Origin: Diphasiastrum complanatum
Taxonomy: Eukaryota; Streptophyta; Lycopodiopsida; Lycopodiales; Lycopodiaceae
Direction: 5' to 3'
Length of the DNA stretch: 64,000 nucleotides
NCBI GenBank assembly: GCA_029204225.1
Contig: CM055098.1
Location: 54,878,282 to 54,942,281 of the forward strand
The notes under the pieces are model-generated. The model saw nothing but the letters and a program-made list of their open reading frames with translations, had not been told where the DNA came from and searched no databases. Made by a program: the position numbers and the translations under genes. Positions within the stretch are counted from its first letter, which is position 1, and the number at the start of each line of letters is the position of its first letter. This document shows positions 35,238 through 46,499 of the stretch, in pieces.

Positions 35238-36552
35238 GGCTCCTGCAAGTGAATTATTGCACAATTTAAAAAGTTGAGGAAAAACACAGATGAGAAACAG
35301 ACCAAATTAGGAGAAATAACTACATCCAGAAAGGTACAAGTATATCGGTCGTCTCTCAGCAATTTATCAGATGATTGTACATTTAGGATTTGTGACCAGA
35401 AAAAATCCCCATTCTTGCAAATTGTAGGTCTGCTCTGCATTGATTGCTATATGAACCCCAAAGCAGGAAAAAAAGTCTATCCCAAAATCTGTCAGCAGAC
35501 TGACTACACATACAAGAATCGGAAGAAGGGAAAAACCCTGGTCTTGGACTTCTTGGCAGCTAATCTCCGCAATACTTGTACGTCGTACCGCACAAGAACT
35601 GAATCACACATACAGAAGGTTGAGCTTGCACTGCCAAAAAGAAATGAAGCTGGTAAAGCAGGATGAGAGAAATCCAGATCCATCTATCTCCCACTTTCCC
35701 TCTACAGTTTCACCCGCGCTTTATATGAAGAAACTAAGAAACTCCTAACAAACTACAATTCAGAAGATTGTATTTCTTTGGAACATACAGTCTAATTCCT
35801 TGCCTGTTGAATGTCTGAGCAGCTGCGCTACAAGGAATACTTAAATCGCAACGTCTTGCCGGAATGTACGTGATCAGAACTCGATCGACTGGTTGCTGAC
35901 AGTTCCCACCAAGCTTTCATAGAATGTACGTGAATCCGAAATCTTTAAGCAAGAAAACCACCTACATCATCTGAATCAACAAGACGACTCCAGAACCTTT
36001 AAGCAAGAAAAACAACTCCATCACCTGAATCAAGAAGATGAATCCGAAATCTTTAAGCAACAAATCCACATACATCATCTGAATCAGCCAGATGCGATCA
36101 ACTACTGCATGATCAAATAAACGCCAGTCATTCCATGCATTTGTGATTGCTCAGGTTCAATCCGACACCAACTCGACAAACCAAACCACCCCTTTCAGAT
36201 CAGAAACTTATGCCGAAGCACACAAAACGAGCACTTCTGCAAAAGCTTGGATTATGATGTGGGAATGTATATATGAAGTGAAAACATGCTACGATGATGC
36301 TACTGGCCAGTGGGTTCGCATGCGAGAGGGGTGCTGCCCAGCATCGCCATCACGCACGCTGCTTCAGCATAAGGATGATGGATGGAGCGACAAGAGAAGG
36401 AAAATCTGACAAAAAAATACATAGAATCAGATGGTGATGATGATGAGATATGGTGGCATTGATTGTGGGATGGATCATGGATGAGCCCATCTTTCCCTTC
36501 AATATCCTCCAATCTTTTTTAAGCCACGTAATGTAGCAAGTAGGTTTTTAAG
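35238..36552. other. Upstream flank of AGD12-like gene
   Basis: The region before the ATG at 35,237 on the minus strand should hold the promoter and 5' leader. It contains AATCTTTAAGCAA(GAAAA) and ATCATCTGAATCA phrases repeated between 35,935 and 36,095. The open frames at 35,274-35,666 and 36,143-36,409 have no recognisable domain. I see no firm TATA box. Confidence 0.4.
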
Positions 36553-36594
36553 AAATGATGCCTTCTAAAATTATAATTTTAGAAGGCATCATTT
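36553..36594. repeat. Perfect 42-bp palindrome
   Basis: AAATGATGCCTTCTAAAATT is followed by AT and then the exact reverse complement of the first 20 bases. The hairpin stem has 20 pairs and no real loop. It lies just before a SINE-like sequence. Confidence 0.97.
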
Positions 36595-36690
36595 CAACTC
36601 TTGTTGATCATACATCTTGGTTTCCAAGAGAGGCTTGAATCTGGGACCAAAGAAATTTTGGATGCCAAGCTAGCCATGCCACTGATTATA
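36595..36690 (-). mobile_element. tRNA-derived SINE head, copy 1
   Basis: On the minus strand GGCATGGCTAGCTTGGCATCC resembles a tRNA A box and GGTCCCAGATTCAAGCC a B box, about 30 bases apart, as in RNA polymerase III promoters of tRNA-derived SINEs. The stretch from CTTGGTTTCCAAG to AAGCTAGCC (plus strand) matches the copy at 55.4 kb. Confidence 0.55.
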
Positions 36691-38167
36691 GTGATTAACG
36701 TGCTGAAAAGATTTCCACATCAACTAAACTATCTTATTTTCCCAAAATTGTACCTTTCAGACTAAAAATCTTGAAAATTTCAAAGACCCATAATATCTAA
36801 CTATTCTCTCCACCCTTGGCTTGCCTTGCCCCATTTAAAAGTTCCATTGAAAAGCATGTAATATTTTTGTAATTTAGGCTTCTATTGGCCACATGTACCT
36901 TTTACAAAATAATTGTGCAAGAAGTCAAAGTCAAGCACCCAAAAGATATAACTTCAAGACCTCAAAAAAAAATTATGATTTATTAGATAGTTACGAGGAG
37001 CTACATGAATCTTGTGTATTTTTTTCCCAATGAAAGACATTATCTTGTCAAAATAAAATGTCAAAGTCTAGCAAACAATTCCTTTCTTTGTACAAAAGGA
37101 TACATCATAAAACAAAGCAAATATGTAACAATACCTAAAACCTTCATAAAACCTGCAAGATGTAGCAACACCTAAGAGAGCAGTTAATAAGTAATCACAA
37201 GTATTGCATCATGTGGTATGTAGACACAACGACATGAAAGTTATCTAAAAAACCCACCCAAAATTATGTCAAAACATTTACAAAACAAGTAATATTGTAG
37301 GCTAAGTAAACAGAAAACTAAAATCAAAAGTAAAGGGGAAACACCTACATTTAAAAGAACAAAAAATACTAACATACAAAGGAACAAAGTGACAAGCACA
37401 AAAATGAAGAAGAAACAACTCCCACCAACAATCTCAAAAGCCAAGGAGAACAAAGGGCCGAAAGAGAGAATCCCAAGACCTCATCAGAGAAAAAAATCAA
37501 GCAACCATAGCCAGTCCACGAACTCAATAGGAATCAATAAGAAAAGCCCATAAACCTAAAATAAAATAAAACAAATAGGTAGAAAAAAGGAAAAGAAGAA
37601 AAACATGCAACCACAGCCATTCCAAGGAATCAACAAACGATCAGTATCTCAAAAATGCCCTACAGAAAAAGAAACCAAAAAAAAAAAAAAAAAACCACAC
37701 CACCCCCAAAGCCTACAGCCACAGGCAAAAAGAAAAAAAATGAGAACAAAGCAAAGGAAAAAGAAAAAGAACAGACCTAGCGAAGGAAAACAACCAAGTA
37801 GAAAGCTACAAATAGAGGAAAGAGCAGCATAGAAGAAGAAGCAAGGAATCTAACAGCAAAAAAGAGCCTTACCTTATTAGAAGCCATGAAAGCAAACCAA
37901 AGGAAGGAAGACACTTAGAACTAGCAATAGATCCATGCAAAGTCATAGCCACCAGAAATCCAAAGAGATCCAAGCACCAGCACAACACAAGATAGCAAAA
38001 ACGGGATAGCAATAGCACCAGAAAAAGATGCACTCATTCTTGGATTTTGAGTGAGCGCAACAAAAAGAAGGAGAAGTTTATGGTTCTTGAAATGAAACAA
38101 GATAGTATAGGAAGGTAATAAATAGATCCTCGTTACCAATTGAAATCAAGGGAATTTCAACACTCCC
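36691..38167. other. AT-rich DNA with A-runs
   Basis: No gene recognised. 37,560-37,830 is purine-rich (AAAGAAGAAAA words, an A17-type run near 37,678) and its lysine-rich open frame is compositional. The end near 37,9-38,17 kb is probably the body of the minus-strand LTR that starts at 38,168. Confidence 0.4.
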
Positions 38168-38168
38168 C
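37920..38168 (-). repeat. Minus-strand 3' LTR start with polypurine tract
   Basis: On the minus strand TTAAGGGGGAG (complement of about 38,164-38,174) is followed by TGTTGAAATTCCC, a typical polypurine tract and LTR start. The left edge is unknown. Its sequence does not match the LTR at 39.83 kb, so the two belong to different elements. Confidence 0.45.
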
Positions 38169-39046
38169 CTTAATGTGGATTTGTACTGCCGAAAGATAGA
38201 AAATAATTGTGTTGACAAAATTTTATATGCTAAAACAAAAATATAGTTTGCTTCCATCACTCCCTCTTAGGATTGATTCAAAAATGTAGAGCTTGCTTTA
38301 ACATTAATCGACCTCAATAAAAAAAGTCATCATTCACCAGCAAAGAATCGAATTTGGGAAATGATTTATCGATTCTTGCTGCTCTACAGATTTTGAAACC
38401 AAATGTTGAAAGCAACATTTGTTAAAACTTGATAAAAACAAGTTGTCCTAGTTTGCAAATGCTAATTTGATAATCTTTGTATGATGGTAAAAAAAATCCA
38501 ACGTCTTGATAAATGTGAGGAATGAAATCTCTTTTTGATCGTAACCTTTGAAAAAAAATTTGAGGAATGCAACCTCTGAGGAATGAAACCTCTTTGATTT
38601 TGATCTTTATGGGAATGAAACCCATTGATATCAGGAATGTAACTTCTTTGATTAGAATTCTTTGACCGAATCAGCTTCATGTTCCATTGTTGTCACTTGC
38701 AAAGAGCCTTCAGTAGCAGTAAGGTCTGAAAGTTGATATTGATTTTTTTTTTAATGTCTTGCTGCTTGAGAAATTTATGAAGTTGAAGTAGAGCTGCCAT
38801 ATGGTTTACACTTTCTGAAAATCAAAAAAGAAATTTCATATGCATTGCTTCATAAATGCCTGAAAATCAAACATGGATTTGAGCTCCTTTTTCCAATGAT
38901 TCCGAATGTGAACTTTTTTCACAAATATTGGATTCTTGAAAATATTTGTTGATGAAGAAGTCTCTAGAGTTGTTTAACCTGGGAAGTGACAGTAGAATAG
39001 AAAGGTTTATAACCTGAGACATTTAATATTCAATGCTAAGACAGAT

Positions 39047-39292
39047 CTATGTTTGCCATCTAGCCTTCTTCTTGTATTTTACTTGTTCTTGACCTCCTTG
39101 AGGTTCTACATCCTTTCCAAGAATTATATCATAGAGGTCATGGATCACCATTAGTGATTCTATCCTCACTTTCCATATGGAATAATTTGTGGATGTTAGT
39201 CTCTCACAAGATTCTAACAAGAATCCACCCATGAATGACATAGTGAATGATTTTCTTATGAAATGCACAAATTTTTCTTGAAAATGAATCAT
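39047..39292 (-). pseudogene. Copia gag N-terminal fragment
   Basis: On the minus strand RLTSTNYSIWKVRIESLMVI, HDLYDIILGKDVEPQG is the conserved N-terminal motif of UBN2/Copia gag proteins. It lies about 540 bases downstream, in minus orientation, of a primer-binding site at 39,830, as expected for gag. The rest of the element to the left is not recognisable, so this is an internally deleted copy. Confidence 0.7.
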
Positions 39293-39818
39293 TTAACTTC
39301 TATTTCACTAAGAAGCTTCTAGTCTCGGCCCAATCAAACTAGCCCAAGCTTGGATGATGGTATAATAGATTCACTCAAAATTTCTAGCAATTCACTCTCT
39401 CAACAATTGATTTAAGCACTCTCTTGCTTAAATTAAGTTCACCCTCTCAAGATCTGAACAAATCAAAATTAATGAGCTGATCTAATGCTTCAAAACAAAT
39501 GCATCAATGATTTAAACCTCTATTAGATCATTAGCATTTGATAGATTGAATCTAGATCTAGACAATGCACTAAAAAGCTTGAAATCTGGACAAGTGTGCA
39601 AGATTTTGGACAAAAACAAAGATGGAGCTCCTTCACATAGGATCTGTACGGCCTCACACGTGTGGACAATACACCTACAGTGCACAACTCACTTTGAACC
39701 AAAACTAATGATGCTATCACTCTCTTTAAGCTCGCCCACTCAAGATTAGATAAAAAAATCACAAAATTTCAGTAATTTTGATATGATCAATGCTTTATTT
39801 ACATCCCTCTTGTACCAA

Positions 39819-39830
39819 GCTCTGATACCA
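39819..39830 (-). other. Primer-binding site, minus strand
   Basis: The minus strand reads TGGTATCAGAGC directly after ...GAAATCAACA, a perfect tRNA-iMet PBS consensus next to an LTR end. It serves the gag fragment at 39.05-39.29 kb. Confidence 0.85.
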
Positions 39831-40288
39831 TGTTGATTTCTTGATTTTTGGACAATGATTGATTAGTATAATCAATCTTCAAGAGGTGTTGATTGCCAAA
39901 TCAAGTGATCTAACAAGTTCTGTTGATTAGATCAAGATCTAGATGTAAATCTTTAAGTATTTAGCAAGATCAACTCATGTAAACTTCAAGAAACATCAAG
40001 GGCGGCCTCACACGTGTAAAATACAATCTCTGTATGGAGGATTGTGAGTAGAGAGCAAAGTAGAATACCTATTGATAACTTACAAAGCATAAAAAACCAA
40101 TTCTATTGGTGAAATCACAAGGAATATGCATAAAATCACAATGTCTCATCAACTTCTCATTGAAATGGATGATCTACTTATAGATCAAGTACAAGATCGA
40201 CTTGTATGCTGAGCAGGTTTGGCACGTGTGGAGAGTGCCACATCATTTAGATCCATCAATGGGAGCAAGTTATTCCCATACAACTGTT
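39831..40288 (-). repeat. 5' LTR before Copia gag fragment (right edge uncertain)
   Basis: The PBS places the inner end at 39,831. The outer end is not clear; it must lie before the next PBS at 40,289. The LTR contains GATCTAGATCTTGATCTAATC-like and ACACGTGTGAGGCCG words on the minus strand. Confidence 0.5.
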
Positions 40289-40301
40289 GGCTCTGATACC
40301 A
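40289..40301 (-). other. Primer-binding site beside the 1,091-bp LTR
   Basis: The minus strand reads TGGTATCAGAGCC five bases after the LTR end CCAACA. Its position on the far side of an LTR that also follows a polypurine tract means the LTR is shared between two tandem element bodies, the left one lost. Confidence 0.85.
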
Positions 40302-40306
40302 CTTTT

Positions 40307-41397
40307 TGTTGGAGAGAGAGGGGAAGAATAAATAACGAACACGAACGAGAAACGAACTCAAACAGAGAATGTTCGTGTGCGGCGGAATGAACTATATGAC
40401 TCTCTCCGAAAGCATGACTATGCCTTTCAGAATGACAGAACTTTAGTGATAGAAATCACGGTCATTCTAGATTACGTAGCCAAACATTAATAGATGAAGT
40501 GCCAGAAGAATAATTTGTCGCGAATAGCAAGACAAATTATATGTCGCGAATGATTCGCGAAGAGCTAGACTATGCTCGACTGATAATCAGTCGCGAATGA
40601 TTTGCAAAAGACAAGACTAAATGTTAATCATCTATTACCAGTAAGAACAACAGCAAAGGTTAGATAGAATGAATGCAGAATGAAGCATAACAATATTAAC
40701 ATAGATCTGAACGCAGAACAATGACATGTTTCAGATTAAGTGTACCATGTATACATGTCAATAATGCAGTAGAGCACAATACAGTAGCGGACGAAACCGC
40801 ATGCCCTACAAAGCTTATTTCAATCTGTAAAAGGGAATTAAACCTTAATTTTGAAAAAGTGAAGAATCAATGCTCAGGGCATCTACTTCGTTTATGTCAT
40901 CTTCTTCTGCTCTCTTCGTCATCTATTACATGAATGGTGTCCAATATATATATGTTACATAATATTACAGGTGTGCGGATGTGAAAGTACAGAGTGGATG
41001 TGTTGTCTGTAGGAGATCGTGGGTGGCTGCAATCGTTGTCCAATCCATTAGCACAACTGCATGGGGTGAGCGTGAAAAGGTGCGACGTCAGCCAGTGCTG
41101 AAGTGAACGTTAGTGATGATGCAAAAAGTGCGTCACTCTTACAAATGGCCTTAGGATAAGATTTACAGGGTGCCTTAGCTTTTAGGGCACTTTTGGCATT
41201 CTGTAAGATAGTGTCCTCTTTTCGTTTGTCACCTTAAACTGTGTAGAAACACAGTGTCGCGATTCTTTCGCCTTTTCTTTGTCTGTGCAAATTTGCATGT
41301 AAATATGCAGACTGTGTGACAACGTTAGTAGATATGCAGCATGAATGGAGGCAGACTAAAATGGGATTTACGAGAGCTAGAGGGAATAAATCCAACA
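40307..41397 (-). repeat. 1,091-bp LTR, TGTTGG...CCAACA family
   Basis: The minus-strand ends are TGTTGG and CCAACA. A run of seven G (complement of 41,398-41,404) precedes it and a PBS follows it. The first 600 bases match the LTRs at 48,668 and 53,320 of the plus-strand Copia. The segment from AGATTGAAATAAGC to GTTATGCTT matches 53,928-54,080. A TATATATA box lies near 40,950. It is the full-length reference for this LTR family in the window. Confidence 0.88.
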
Positions 41398-43783
41398 CCC
41401 CCCCTAAATCTGGATCCATGAATGCCTTGATCTTCAGACTGAGCAATGCACAAAATCTGTTGTGTGCATTAACACTGAGTGCTTTCGTGAAGATGTCCGC
41501 AACCATGTCCTGCGTTCTATAGCACGTTAAACTTATCTCTCTGTCGAGAACCTTGCCCCTGATGTAGTGATATTTGATCTCAATGTGATTACTCCTAGAA
41601 TGAAATCTAGGGTTGGCCGATAAGACAATAGCAATTTGATTATGACAAAATAAAATTGTAGGGCTGTACTGATACAGATTGACATCTGACAGCAAATTTC
41701 TCAATCAAAACTCTTCCTTAATAGGTTGAGAAGCAACAATATATTCTGCTTCAGTAGAAAAAAGTGTGATAGAGGTTTGCTTACGACTTTTCCACGAAAT
41801 AGGACCGTCGTTAAAGAAGAATGTAAATCCAGATGTGGACTTACGATTATCTGCATCTCCTCCCCAGCTTGCATCAGAATAACCACTGAGCTGTTGAAGA
41901 TTGTCGTTGCTGACATCTCCATAGCAGATGCACTGGTCCATGGTAGCTCGAATGTATCTCATGACTCGAATAAGAGTCTTCCAATGGGTAATGTCAGGAT
42001 TAGCCATATATTGGCTGAGTGAGCTTACAGCAAAAGAGATATCTGGTCTTGTACAGACCATTGCGTACATGAGAGATCCAAGTATCGATCGATATAAATA
42101 TTCTCTCATCTGCTCCTCTTCCTACTTGGTCTGGGGACATTGGTTCTTCGACAAACGTAGGCTTGGATCCATTGGTGACTGATCTAATTTACAATTCATC
42201 AAATTGTATCTGTTAAGAACATTGTGAAGATACCTTTGTTGAGTGATGTAAATCAATCAATTTGTTGTCTCTATAGATTTGAATTCCAAGACAGAAGTGA
42301 GCTTCGCCCAAATCAGTCATGTCAAATTCTGAGAACAGCATTTGTTTTGCATCCTTGACCATTTTGGTATTGTTGCTGAAGAGCAACGTATCATCAACGT
42401 ACAAGGTGATGAAAATGAAGGATTGTTGCACTGATCTTGAATAAACATTGCAATCAGCAATGCTTGGTTTGAATCGTTGTTCAATGAGAAATGTGTTGAT
42501 CCTTTGAAACCAAGCTCTGGCAGACTGTTTCAAGCCATACAGTGTTTTGTGGAGTTTACATACATGATTCTTCATGCCTTCTAGAACGTATCCTTCAGGC
42601 TGGATCATGTAGATATCTTCTTGTATGACTCCGTTCAGATAGGCTGTTTGTACATCAAGTTGATGTACTTCGAGGTCGGCAGCTGTAGCATAAGACAAGA
42701 GCATTCGGATCGACGAATGTTTGACGACTGGACTAAAAGTCTCACTGTAGTCGACATTCGGGACCTGGGTGAATCCTCGTGCTACTAGTCTAGCCTTCCT
42801 TCGATCAATTGCTCCGTTGGCATTATATTTGATATTAAAGATTCATTTGCAATCAATAATATTGTAGCCAATAGGAGCTTCGACTAATGACCATGTCTGA
42901 TTCTTGATCAGAGAGGAATACTCTCTGTCCATGGCTTCTCTCCAGAGATCAGAGTCTGGTTGGCTAAGTGCCTCTTCGACTATCGTCGATTCCTGCATTA
43001 AGAGACATGCAGACTCAAGAGTATACCTTGTGGGCTGTGTGCACACTCGGCTTGATCTTCTGAGAGGATTCGACTGATGAACCACTCCTAGAACTTGTTG
43101 TCGGGTAGCAGCAACATCTTCATCTGATTCGTTGTCTCAAAGTGGGTCGACAATAGACACGCCTGAGCCAGAAGCTCAAACTGTCGTGTCGACGACAGGT
43201 GATGAAGATTCTTCTTGAGCAATGTCCTTGTCTTTGAAGTCGACGAACTGATCCTCGATAAAGACTGTATCCCAGCTATACAAGATTTGATGGGTATCAG
43301 GATCGTATAGCTTGTAGGTGTTATCAGACGAAGTATATCCGATCAGGATGGTCTTCAAACCTTGGAAGTCCAAATCAGGATGGTCTTCAAAACTTGGAAG
43401 TCCAATTTCTTCCTTGTGTCCTTTGGGATCTGCGCGTAGGCAATTCACCCAAACACTCTTAGGTTCTTCAAAGAAGACTTAGAGCATGTCCACACTTTGT
43501 GGGGTTTCTTGTCTGAGAGGGTTTTGGTGTAGTGGAGACAGCTTCAGCCAAGAATCTCTTGGGCAACGATGCATGCGATAGCATACACTTAGCAGATTTG
43601 ACCAGAGTACGGTTCTTCCTCTCAGCTAACCCATTACACTCAGGACTGTAAGGAGTGATGAATTGCTGTTCAATGTCTTGGCTTTGGCAGTACTCCTTAA
43701 ACTCAACAGAGATATATTCTCCACCGTTGTCTGACCTTGGGACCTTGATCGTCCTTCCAGTCTCCTTTTCTGCACGCCGATTT
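41398..43783 (-). pseudogene. Copia pol fragment, minus copy of TGTTGG family
   Basis: Minus-strand order: an integrase core remnant from 43,783 (DNGGEY region, stop-ridden), the linker GYTSSDNTYKLYDPDTHQIL (43,330), then reverse transcriptase ([31 protein letters not shown] with intact YVDD at about 42,400; [14 protein letters not shown]). RNase H follows (GYSDASWGGDADNRKSTSGF, FSTEAEYIVAS, HIEIKYHYIRGK), ending in a polypurine G7 at 41,398. Gag, protease and the integrase N terminus are missing. A TGA near 42,843 (K*IF), a frameshift near 42,240 and a stop near 41,705 break it. It is the close relative of the plus copy at 49.3-53.3 kb. Confidence 0.9.
43342..43405. repeat. 32-bp tandem duplication in Copia pol
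   Basis: ATCAGGATGGTCTTCAAACC and the next 12 bases (43342-43373) are repeated with one change at 43374-43405. The plus-strand relative has a single copy, so the duplication is private to this element and shifts its frame. Confidence 0.9.
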
Positions 43784-43899
43784 GTATTACATATTTTACT
43801 ACTTACATATACACATATACTAGAAGTCTTTTAATTAGGCTACAAACAGACTTGGATTATGTTTTCAAGAGCATTAACTTAACAGTCCTTAGAACCATA
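43784..43899. other. Boundary between Copia and foldback cluster
   Basis: Short AT-rich sequence. The Copia similarity stops at about 43,783 (GCACGCC) and hairpin repeats start at about 43,900. Confidence 0.4.
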
Positions 43900-45480
43900 T
43901 GGCAGAGCTGCCAGAGAAAATTCTTTTACCTGGCAGCATTGCTTCCCGACGAGCAATACTAGTAAGCAAAAAAATTTGTCTGGCAATCCTCCATGGCAAT
44001 GAGTGAGGCATCGTTGCCAGGCAAAAAATTTATGCCTGGTAGCATTGCTCGCCGGCGAGCAATGCTGCTAGGAAAAAAAAATTTGGTCTGGTAGATCAGC
44101 CTCATCGTCATGGAGAGTTGCCAATCCTATCTTCTACCCTGCCTTACCAATCCTTCTAGCACACGACCCATGATTTATCAGGATGGGGTTAATGCATGAT
44201 TATGGAGAGTAGCAGCTCTTATAAATAATCCTTTTCATTTTTGCACTCATTTTCTTAATCAAGCTTCATGTAGTTGATTGTCAACTACTCTGCAGGGCTT
44301 CCTATACTAAGTTGAGTACAGAACAAAAAAATGTACATCAACGCATGGGTAAATGGTGGGGGCTGTCAAGTCTCCTGTACATTCAATAGAAAAGTTAAAA
44401 CTTGATCAAATTTCTATGACTGCACAAGAGATGATTTAAAACCACAAAGCCTTGATGTGGTCAAGCTCTCAAATACGAAGTTCCATATGTTAAAGAACTG
44501 ATTAACAGTGTTAAGTTAAATCTCATATCTACCCTCCATGACGATGAGGCAGAGTTGCCAGGCAAAAGAATTTTGCCTAGCGGCATTGCTCGCCGGCGAG
44601 CAATGCTAGCAGACAAATTTTTTTTGCCTGGCAGCCCTCCATGTGAGATGTTTGCTCACTAATTGAAGTGAGGTTTCTTTCGCTGCCGGCGAGCAATGCT
44701 GGTAGACAAATTTTTTTTGCCTGGCAGCCCTCCATGTGAGATGTTTGCTCACTAATTGAAGTGAGGTTTCTTTCGCTGCCAGGCAAAAAAATTTTGCCTG
44801 GCAGCGCTCCATGGCCATGAGGCAGAGCTGCCAGGCAAAACTTTTTTGCCTGGTAGTGTTCCATGTGAGCTTCACATTTAAATGACAGAGAGAGATTTCG
44901 GTCTGATCATCTGCAAAATGCATCCAAAGTCTGATCTAAAAAATTGGAAGATCAAACATTCAGTCATAAGCAACAAGCAATTGAACAAAATGAGCGCTGA
45001 GAGAGGGAGGGAGGGAGTGCTATCAGACAAAAAATTTTGTCTGGCAGTGCTCCCTCCCTCCCTCAGCACTCCCTCCCTCCCTCATCACATTTGATATTTT
45101 GCTTGGCAAAAGAAATGCTCATACACAATAACAAAACATCAAATGCGATGAGGGAGAGAGCACTGAGGGAGGGAGGGAGGGAGGGAGGGAGGGAGCGCTG
45201 CCAGGCAAAGAACCCAACCACTCTTCTATCAATGCTACCAGGCAAAAAAAATTTGTCTGGCCAGCAAGCAATGCTGCCAGGCAAAAAAATTTTGCTTGGC
45301 AAAGAACCCAACCACTCTTCTATCAGCGCTACCAAGCAAAAAAATTTTGCCTGGCAAAGAACCCAACCACTCTTATATCAGCGCTGCCAGGCAAAAAAAA
45401 TTTGCCTGGCAAAGAACCCAATCACTCTTCTATCAACGCTGCCAAACAAAAAAAATTTGCCTGGCAAATAAATGAATCTC
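43900..45480. repeat. Foldback and hairpin repeat cluster
   Basis: More than ten near-copies of the hairpin core GCCAGGCAAAAAWTTTTGCC, each able to fold on itself. A perfect 22-bp palindrome (CATTGCTCGCC joined to GGCGAGCAATG) occurs at about 44,054 and 44,584. The flanks at about 44,050-44,125 and 44,536-44,612 are inverted copies, forming a foldback of about 560 bp. A 93-bp direct duplication starts at 44,593 and 44,686. Around 45,019-45,205, CCCTCC-rich and GGGAGG-rich arms make a second foldback. From 45,208 the unit AAGAACCCAACCACTCTTCT repeats (45,208; 45,302; 45,357; 45,412), last spacings 55. Open frames in it are chance. Confidence 0.88.
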
Positions 45481-46499
45481 ACTTCTATCAACGAGCAACC
45501 AGCTGACTTTCTCAGGCAGAAACCTACAGCGGGCCTCTTCATCCAAAAAGGCCATAGCTTCATTGAGGCAAACATGAAAAAGTCCTAAGAAAACTCAGAA
45601 ATATCTGCCCAAACTTAGATCTAAATTGTTTGCAAATGCTCCTCCGTATCAAAGCTAATCCTTTGTCGCTCCTCCTTCCAATAGAAGCTCCTCCTTCATC
45701 GCTCTTGAAAAGTGCATTTGCATTCACTAGGAAGAGCATAAAGTGCTTTCACGAAGAAGAAGAACTGCTAAAACCTCTAAAACCTAAAACCTAATAACCA
45801 ATGAGCCTGTAAACCCTAAAACCTAATCACCAATGAGCCCATCGAGTTGAATGCATCCATGCATCATGTATATTCAAAAGCCAACAATCTAAAATATTAT
45901 ATACATTTTGCTAAACTTTAATTTTTTTACAAAATAAAACTTCTATCAATTCTTAAAAAAGTTAACATCCTGCATTATATCTTTGCAGTTGATTTTTGAG
46001 AAAAGTTGCAGATTCCATTTTTATACTATGTCAATTTTCTCGAACAGTCAAGAATGACAACTTGCAAGTAGTTGTAGAGGCCTCGTGGCTATTGATAGGA
46101 CAGTTAGGACTAGCATGATATACCATGTTTTTCTTTCTCCTGAGATACTAGATATTAGGACTCATATTGAGAGCTGGGCTTAGGAAGCATAACTGTACAA
46201 TCCAACTCATGTTCTTAAATGGGGTCATTAATGGTCAGTGCATTGGGCTCAAGGAATCCAATATATATATTCTTAGTTTCGTTCTCCCATAAATCGCTAT
46301 AACTGATAAAAGAATTGGACTAAATCGTTAACTTAAGAAAGGGAGCAACAAGTTATTCATATCATGGGTGTATCAATGGGTTGTAAAATAATTTTGTATT
46401 TTGGTACTTTTTTTAACAGGGTCTAATTCTTGATGGGATTGTATAGCTCTCTTGGAAGCTAGTTTTGAAAGTTAAAAGTGGCTGTCATAATTGGCAAGA
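45481..46499. other. Intergenic, no recognised feature
   Basis: AT-rich DNA with small duplications (AAACCTAATAACCAATGAGCC and AAACCTAATCACCAATGAGCC near 45,785-45,835). I see no gene. Confidence 0.45.

Noticed and set aside
37605-37832. Lysine-rich open frame
   Set aside because: Compositional product of A/G-rich DNA.
43900-45480. CRISPR-like array
   Set aside because: Spacing is irregular, spacers are themselves repeats, the units are self-complementary hairpins, and the genome is eukaryotic with no cas genes.
44577-45575. Repetitive open frames on both strands in the hairpin cluster
   Set aside because: They follow the repeat units in every frame, with no codon bias or domain.
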